Source: Clostridiales bacterium Firm_09
GTDB taxonomy: Bacteria > Bacillota > Clostridia > Christensenellales > DTU072
Direction: 5' to 3'
DNA length: 38,404 nucleotides
Assembly (NCBI GenBank): GCA_001604065.1
Contig: LVAO01000026.1
Location: 1 to 38,404, forward strand
Part shown: positions 33,914-38,404 of the stretch, piece by piece
How the letters are laid out: the number at the start of each line of letters is the position of its first letter
Position numbering within the stretch: the stretch's first letter is position 1
The notes under the pieces: model-generated
Seen by the model: only the letters and a program-made list of their open reading frames with translations
What the model was told of the DNA's origin: nothing
Database searches by the model: none
Program-made: the position numbers and the translations under genes

Positions 33914-35814
33914 AGATCAATCTATTGGAACCTTTTGTCTACAATCGCATTGCCGCCGGCGAGGTTGTGGAGAATCCGGCATCCGTTGTCAAGGAACTGG
34001 TCGAAAACAGCATTGATGCGGGTGCGACGGATATTATTGTAAAAATTGAGGATGGCGGCATCAAATTCATAGAAGTTTCGGATAATGGTTGCGGGATAGA
34101 AAAGAGTGAATTGCATAAAACCATTCTTCCTCATGCGACAAGCAAAATCTGCAATTCAGAAGATTTATACAGCATCGGCACGCTGGGATTCCGCGGCGAA
34201 GCGCTTGCCAGCATAGCCGCCGTATCCGAAATAGAAATCCGTTCGCGTTATCATGAAGCGGAAACGGGAGCAATGCTCCACGCAAAAGGCGGCGAAAATG
34301 TCAATATTAAAGAAATCGCATACAATCAAGGGACAAGTATTACAATTACAGGTTTATTTTATAATACTCCGGCCCGCTATAAATTCTTAAAATCCGTCCG
34401 GAGCGAAGAGGCTGCCGTAACAAAAGTCATACAAGGCCTGATTCTTTCCAATCCTTCTGTCGCAATACGTTATCTTGCGGACGGAAAGCCCGTACTGTCT
34501 TCTGAGGGACTGGACCTCAGGCATGCAATGAACGCCATTTATCCATCCGATATTACGGATAAATTGATCCCTTTGGAGAGCGATCCGGAGCTTTCTGTCC
34601 GTATCGGCGGTTATATTTCCGCACCGGATCTTGCAAAAAACAATAAAAGCTTTCAAACAATCATTCTTAACGGGCGGATAATCTCCGATGCGAACCTGGC
34701 GGGGACCGTTCAGAACGCTTATGGCGAACGCCTGATGCAGCGCAATTATCCTGTATTTGTGTTGAACATCGTGATGCCATTCGATGATGTCGACGTCAAT
34801 GTTCATCCCAATAAGCGTGAGGTTCGGTTTTCGAATCCTCGCCAAATATACGGAGCCGTTTTTCAAGCCGTACGCTATGCTCTGGATACATACGAAACGA
34901 AGACGCGTGCGCAATTCGCGGAAGAAACGGCAGCTTCTTCTTTACCGAACAAAAAAAACTTCCAGGATTCCACACAACAAAGTTCGCTCCGGCAAAGCGC
35001 CATAAGGATGCAGAAGGATACAAGCGCCCTCAGCGTATCATTTTTTTTAGAAAAAATGGCCGAAAAGGACGCGGGCATCAAAGTATCGGATTCTCACGGT
35101 TTTGACGCCGTTTCTGCCATAATCCGTCCCAATCCACCGGAAGGGGACAGGTACAATCCGGCAGGGGAGACGAATATCGATAAGTCGGCCGTACAAAATG
35201 AGCCCCGGGTAAGCATGGAGTCCGAAAAAACAGAATCCTCCCCGGAATATGTGCTGATCGGGCAAATTTTTGATACTTATATTGCCGTCGAACACGGCAA
35301 AAAGCTTATCCTTATCGATCAGCATGCCGCGCACGAACGCCTGATTTATGACGGACTTATGAAGGAAGCCGCATCCGGAGATGTCACCAGCCAGCCGATG
35401 ATGATACCTTATATCTATGAAGATTCGCCTCAAAGGATATCGGAACTGTTGGAAATTTCCGGTCAAATCGCCGCACTGGGTTTTGAAATCGAAGCATTCG
35501 GTTATAATGCTGTCAAAATCAATGCGATGCCCGCATTGCTTGCCGGATATGATCCTGCCGCAATTTTGGGAGAGATATCCGAAGGGTTGCGCACGCATGA
35601 GCTGAATAACGGCGATCTGCTGCGCGAAAAACTTGCCCGGAGAGCCTGCAAGGCCGCCATCAAAGGCGGTTGCGGCTATACAAAAGAACAGACCGAACGT
35701 ATTGTAAGATATTTTTTTGACAGCGGCATGCCGCTTCAATGCCCGCACGGACGCCCCGTTTTCATTGCATTTACAGAAACAGAACTCGAAAAGCTCTTCC
35801 GGAGGAAGGTATGA
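33910..35814 (+). CDS. mutL: DNA mismatch repair protein MutL
   Basis: MutL links MutS to strand removal. The 634-residue protein has the GHKL ATPase motifs: AAGEVVENPASVVKELVENS, DNGCGI, and TSKI with LGFRGEALASIAAV. The C-terminal domain starts near residue 440 and carries the endonuclease metal motif DQHAAHERLIYD (the last position is usually Glu), then ACKAAIKGG and CPHGRP. Nicking activity is therefore likely, as in other bacteria that lack MutH. The middle linker (about 335-430) is poorly conserved. It overlaps mutS by 4 bases and miaA by 4. Confidence 0.97.
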   Translation: MKINLLEPFVYNRIAAGEVVENPASVVKELVENSIDAGATDIIVKIEDGGIKFIEVSDNGCGIEKSELHKTILPHATSKICNSEDLYSIGTLGFRGEALASIAAVSEIEIRSRYHEAETGAMLHAKGGENVNIKEIAYNQGTSITITGLFYNTPARYKFLKSVRSEEAAVTKVIQGLILSNPSVAIRYLADGKPVLSSEGLDLRHAMNAIYPSDITDKLIPLESDPELSVRIGGYISAPDLAKNNKSFQTIILNGRIISDANLAGTVQNAYGERLMQRNYPVFVLNIVMPFDDVDVNVHPNKREVRFSNPRQIYGAVFQAVRYALDTYETKTRAQFAEETAASSLPNKKNFQDSTQQSSLRQSAIRMQKDTSALSVSFFLEKMAEKDAGIKVSDSHGFDAVSAIIRPNPPEGDRYNPAGETNIDKSAVQNEPRVSMESEKTESSPEYVLIGQIFDTYIAVEHGKKLILIDQHAAHERLIYDGLMKEAASGDVTSQPMMIPYIYEDSPQRISELLEISGQIAALGFEIEAFGYNAVKINAMPALLAGYDPAAILGEISEGLRTHELNNGDLLREKLARRACKAAIKGGCGYTKEQTERIVRYFFDSGMPLQCPHGRPVFIAFTETELEKLFRRKV

Positions 35815-36776
35815 TCATCATCGGCGGTCCAACCGCCTCGGGAAAAACCGCGCTTGCAGCGCTCGTGGCACGTTCCTTGAACGGTGAAATTGTCTCTGCG
35901 GACTCTATGCAGATTTATCAAGGCATGGATATTGGCACCGCCAAGGCGAAAGACAACCAAATCGGCGTCAGACAGCATCTCATCGACATTGTCGCTCCCG
36001 ACGAATCTTTCAGTGTCGTCGATTACAGGAATGCAGCCGTCGCCGCAATACGTGATATTGAGTCGCGCAAAAAGCTTCCTGTCGTCACCGGCGGCACCGG
36101 TTTTTATATCAGTTCTTTATTGACGGAATACGGCTACGGTTCGGACAACGATTGCAACCAGAATCTGCGTCGTGAATTGGAAAACGAACTTACGAACAAA
36201 GGTTCTCAATTTTTGCATGATCGTCTTTTTGCCCTTGATCCTGCGGCGGCAGCAAAAATTCATCCGAACAATATAAAGAGGGTGCTTCGGGCGTTGGAGG
36301 TCTGCCTGGCAACCGGGAAACCGTTTTCAAATCAGCAGAACATCCGGAAAAATCCTGTTTCTCCTTATATGCTTTTTGTATTGCGCGTGAATGACAGACA
36401 GTCTCTCCGCCAAAAAATAGATGTACGCGTTGACAAGATGATAGCTGACGGCTTGGAAAACGAAGTGCACAGCCTGATCTTCGATAAAGGTCTCAATTTC
36501 TCCATGCAGTCCATGCAGGGAATCGGATACAAGGAATGGCGTGCAAGATTTGAATTTGGAGCAGAGGTTCCTGCGGTTGCGGAAGAAATCAAAAAGAATA
36601 CCCGCGCTTATGCCAAGCGTCAACAGACCTGGTTTGCCCATCAATATGAAGACGCAATCTATCTGGATGCATCGGAATCTCTGCAAACGCTTGCAGAAAG
36701 AATAGCGGAGCATGCTCATCTGCAAAAACACTCTTATTCGGTATTCCAAAATGAAAACAATCTGAAAACAGAATAA
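35811..36776 (+). CDS. miaA: tRNA dimethylallyltransferase
   Basis: MiaA transfers the dimethylallyl group of DMAPP to A37 of tRNAs reading codons that begin with U; MiaB completes the modification. The 321-residue protein begins MIIIGGPTASGKTALAALVA (P-loop), has SADSMQIYQGMDIGTAKA with the catalytic Asp, QHLIDIVAPDESFSVVDY, VVTGGTGFYISSLL and, near the C-terminus, TRAYAKRQQTWF. GGAGG (35801-35805) and the overlap with the mutL stop fix ATG 35811. DMAPP comes from IspH, encoded at 5416. hfq, often next, is absent. Confidence 0.97.
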   Translation: MIIIGGPTASGKTALAALVARSLNGEIVSADSMQIYQGMDIGTAKAKDNQIGVRQHLIDIVAPDESFSVVDYRNAAVAAIRDIESRKKLPVVTGGTGFYISSLLTEYGYGSDNDCNQNLRRELENELTNKGSQFLHDRLFALDPAAAAKIHPNNIKRVLRALEVCLATGKPFSNQQNIRKNPVSPYMLFVLRVNDRQSLRQKIDVRVDKMIADGLENEVHSLIFDKGLNFSMQSMQGIGYKEWRARFEFGAEVPAVAEEIKKNTRAYAKRQQTWFAHQYEDAIYLDASESLQTLAERIAEHAHLQKHSYSVFQNENNLKTE

Positions 36777-36791
36777 AAAAAGGATGGCGAT

Positions 36792-38030
36792 ATGACCATA
36801 AGCACATATGAACTGATAAAAAAATCCGAAGAACAATCGCAGAACCTGTTTGACCGCATCAATACTACCGCATATGAGAACCAGAAAAAGGTACTGGAAG
36901 CCTTTCGCAAGCACCAGATATCTCCCAGACATTTTGCGCCTACCACGGGCTACGGATATGACGATGCCGGACGCGGAACGTTGAACAAATTGTTTGCGGA
37001 GATCTTCCGCGCAGAGCGCGCCCTGGTATCTCCCTTAATTGTCAATGGCACACATGCGCTGGCGGTAACACTGTTCGGACTTCTCAAGACCGGGGACCGC
37101 ATTCTGTTTGCAACGGGAGAGCCGTACGATACGCTTCAGGCGGTTGTGCGCGGTGTCGGCAACGGCTCGCTTGCGGATTACGGCATCCGCGCGGACGTTC
37201 TGAATCTGAAATACGGCAAGGTGGATGAAAAAAGATTGAAAGAGCTTGTCGACGGCAAAAAACCCGACGCCGTTTATTTCACACGTTCCCGTGGGTATGC
37301 CTGGCGGGATGCTTTGAGCCTGGAGGAACTGAAGAGGGCAAGCGATATTGCAAAATCCGCCAATCCGTCTGCCATTGTCATAGTCGATAATTGTTATGGT
37401 GAATTTGTCGATACGCGCGAGCCCACGGAAGCGGGCGCAGACGTAGTCGCAGGCTCGCTCATCAAGAATCCCGGAGGCGGTCTTGCACCGACCGGAGGAT
37501 ATATTGCAGGGAAGGAGAACTGCATTGCCAGGATTGCCGGACGCCTCACCACACCTTCTCTGGGAGACGAAGTCGGCTCTTACAACGCTTCGTATCAGCC
37601 TTTTTATCAAGGTTTATTTCTGGCGCCGTCCGTGGTAGCCGCAGCGCTCAAAGGGAGCGTGCTGGCAGGAAGAGTATTCCGGAATCTTGGTTATCGCGTC
37701 AGTCCCGCGCCTTCAAAAATACCGGGTGATATAATCCGTTCCATCCGTTTTCGTACGGCGGAAGAACTGATTGCCTTTTGCCAGAGCATACAGTATTCTT
37801 CTCCTGTAGACAGCCATGTGACGCCCTATCCATGGGATATGCCGGGCTATCAGCATAAGGTAATCATGGCTGCGGGAACCTTTGTTCAGGGTGCTTCCAT
37901 CGAACTGAGCGCGGATTCGCCCATTAAAGAACCGTACATCGCTTATATGCAGGGCGGACTCACCTACGAACATTGCAAAATAGCGATAGAAGAAGCCGTG
38001 GAACGGATATTCGCCAATCGTAAAAAATAA
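36792..38030 (+). CDS. Methionine gamma-lyase family / 'aluminium resistance' PLP enzyme (YnbB-like)
   Basis: This 412-residue protein belongs to the PLP fold-type I family annotated as aluminium resistance or methionine gamma-lyase-like, represented by Bacillus YnbB. Visible blocks are FAPTTGYGYDDAGRGTLNKL, ALVSPLIVNGTHALAVTLFG, VIVDNCYGEFVDTREP (the Asp that pairs with the PLP ring nitrogen) and AGSLIKNPGGGLAPTGGYIAG, which holds the probable PLP lysine. The biological reaction is not well established, so the name describes the family only. AGGATGG precedes the ATG. Position after miaA matches other Firmicutes, where hfq usually sits between. It is the last gene of the cluster. Confidence 0.9.
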   Translation: MTISTYELIKKSEEQSQNLFDRINTTAYENQKKVLEAFRKHQISPRHFAPTTGYGYDDAGRGTLNKLFAEIFRAERALVSPLIVNGTHALAVTLFGLLKTGDRILFATGEPYDTLQAVVRGVGNGSLADYGIRADVLNLKYGKVDEKRLKELVDGKKPDAVYFTRSRGYAWRDALSLEELKRASDIAKSANPSAIVIVDNCYGEFVDTREPTEAGADVVAGSLIKNPGGGLAPTGGYIAGKENCIARIAGRLTTPSLGDEVGSYNASYQPFYQGLFLAPSVVAAALKGSVLAGRVFRNLGYRVSPAPSKIPGDIIRSIRFRTAEELIAFCQSIQYSSPVDSHVTPYPWDMPGYQHKVIMAAGTFVQGASIELSADSPIKEPYIAYMQGGLTYEHCKIAIEEAVERIFANRKK

Positions 38031-38239
38031 GATTTTTCGTCCGTCCATCCAAAAACAAATGAACAACGCACCTTCGTCCAAAGCCTTATAATTTTTCTTA
38101 TGCATCAATACGCAATCCGGACACATAAAATTTTTTTTCCGTTGCGCCATAACCTGCAAAAAAAATCAAAATCGACTTCAAAATAACAATAGAATACTTA
38201 AAATCCGCACAAACGGGCGTGAATTTTACGTCATCCGAC

Positions 38240-38255
38240 CAAAATCGACATTTTG
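38240..38255. repeat. Dyad 1: CAAAAT-CGAC-ATTTTG
   Basis: A perfect 6-bp inverted repeat with a 4-base centre. It shares the pattern CAAAAY-N4-RTTTTG with two further dyads to the right. Confidence 0.6.
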
Positions 38256-38268
38256 CGTATTTTCGCGC

Positions 38269-38284
38269 CAAAACCCTTGTTTTC
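38269..38284. repeat. Dyad 2: CAAAAC-CCTT-GTTTTC
   Basis: The inverted repeat has five matching base pairs per arm (AAAAC/GTTTT) and differs from the common pattern only in its last base. Its centre is 29 bp from dyad 1. Confidence 0.5.
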
Positions 38285-38300
38285 TCGCCCTCTTTTATTC

Positions 38301-38336
38301 TATCTATTCGCAAAACTATCGTTTTGCGAATAGATA
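38301..38336. repeat. 16-bp perfect inverted repeat (dyad 3, CAAAAC-TATC-GTTTTG core)
   Basis: TATCTATTCGCAAAAC (38301-38316) and GTTTTGCGAATAGATA (38321-38336) are perfect reverse complements around TATC. A-rich sequence, not T-rich, follows on the + strand, and the opposite strand also lacks a T-run after the stem, so it does not look like a terminator. Its core has the same half-sites as dyads 1 and 2. Confidence 0.85.
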
Positions 38337-38404
38337 TTAAAAAAAGAATTGCATCTCCCTATCGTATTTTCCGACGCGGACCCGCCTGTTTTAGGATATA
38401 AAAA

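Larger units (their letters stand above)
38031..38404. other. Non-coding region after the ynbB-like gene
   Basis: This 374-base AT-rich stretch has no convincing ORF, no clear terminator for the preceding gene and no confident promoter. It carries three inverted repeats of related sequence near its right side and two copies of CAAAATCGAC (38167-38176 and 38240-38249). It is probably the upstream region of a gene beyond the window. Confidence 0.6.

Noticed and set aside
38301-38336. Terminator for the ynbB-like gene
   Set aside because: The stem is perfect but lacks a following T-run in either direction and is 270 bases past the stop codon.

Overview
The window is a 38.4 kb, roughly mid-GC, gene-dense bacterial chromosome segment in which every credible gene lies on the + strand. 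The gene set and order (groESL behind a CIRCE-like operator, an ispH-S1 fusion, yggS-sepF, dacF-M50-scpA-scpB, tsf-pyrH-frr-uppS-cdsA-dxr-rseP-ispG-polC-like, miaB-mutS-mutL-miaA-ynbB) are those of a Clostridia-type Firmicute. A PdaB-like deacetylase, a DacF-like carboxypeptidase and a possible SpoIIM-like membrane protein hint at sporulation ancestry. The exact lineage cannot be read from the sequence; an uncultured, Christensenellales-like clostridium is a guess.

Layout. 1-350: remnant of an IS5-family transposase. 350-2540: groES-groEL with sigma-A promoter, CIRCE-like operator and terminator. 2630-7890: surE, HI0933-type flavoprotein, cmk and the ispH-S1 fusion as one operon. 7904-9340: purB. 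9423-13120: a large surface lipoprotein built of InlB-type repeats and BspA-type leucine-rich repeats, with its own promoter and terminator. 13220-17890: pdaB-like, tandem-OB ssb-like, yggS, sepF, a SpoIIM-like membrane protein and dacF. 17911-20193: M50 protease, scpA, scpB. 20291-29817: tsf, pyrH, an inserted FMN-riboswitch/ribU unit, then the tightly overlapping frr-uppS-cdsA-dxr-rseP-ispG-polC-like operon. 29889-38030: miaB-mutS-mutL-miaA-ynbB. 38031-38404: a non-coding region with three related inverted repeats.

How the genes work together. Three MEP-pathway enzymes (Dxr, IspG, IspH) supply IPP/DMAPP. UppS uses these for the cell-wall lipid carrier and MiaA for prenylation of tRNA A37, which MiaB then methylthiolates. 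CdsA feeds phospholipid synthesis. Translation (EF-Ts, RRF, S1), nucleotide supply (PyrH, Cmk, PurB), mismatch repair (MutS/MutL), chromosome segregation (ScpA/B) and division (SepF) fill most of the rest.

Most notable points: (i) the gene at the polC locus encodes only the PolC N-terminal region, OB fold and DEDDh exonuclease, with no PHP or polymerase part; (ii) three genes (lipoprotein, yggS, miaB) have good sigma-A promoters whose predicted start site falls on or next to the ATG, with no Shine-Dalgarno, suggesting leaderless mRNAs; (iii) three spaced CAAAAY-N4-RTTTTG dyads lie at the right end; (iv) UppS carries an unusual active-site motif; (v) rpsB and hfq are missing from their usual neighbourhoods.
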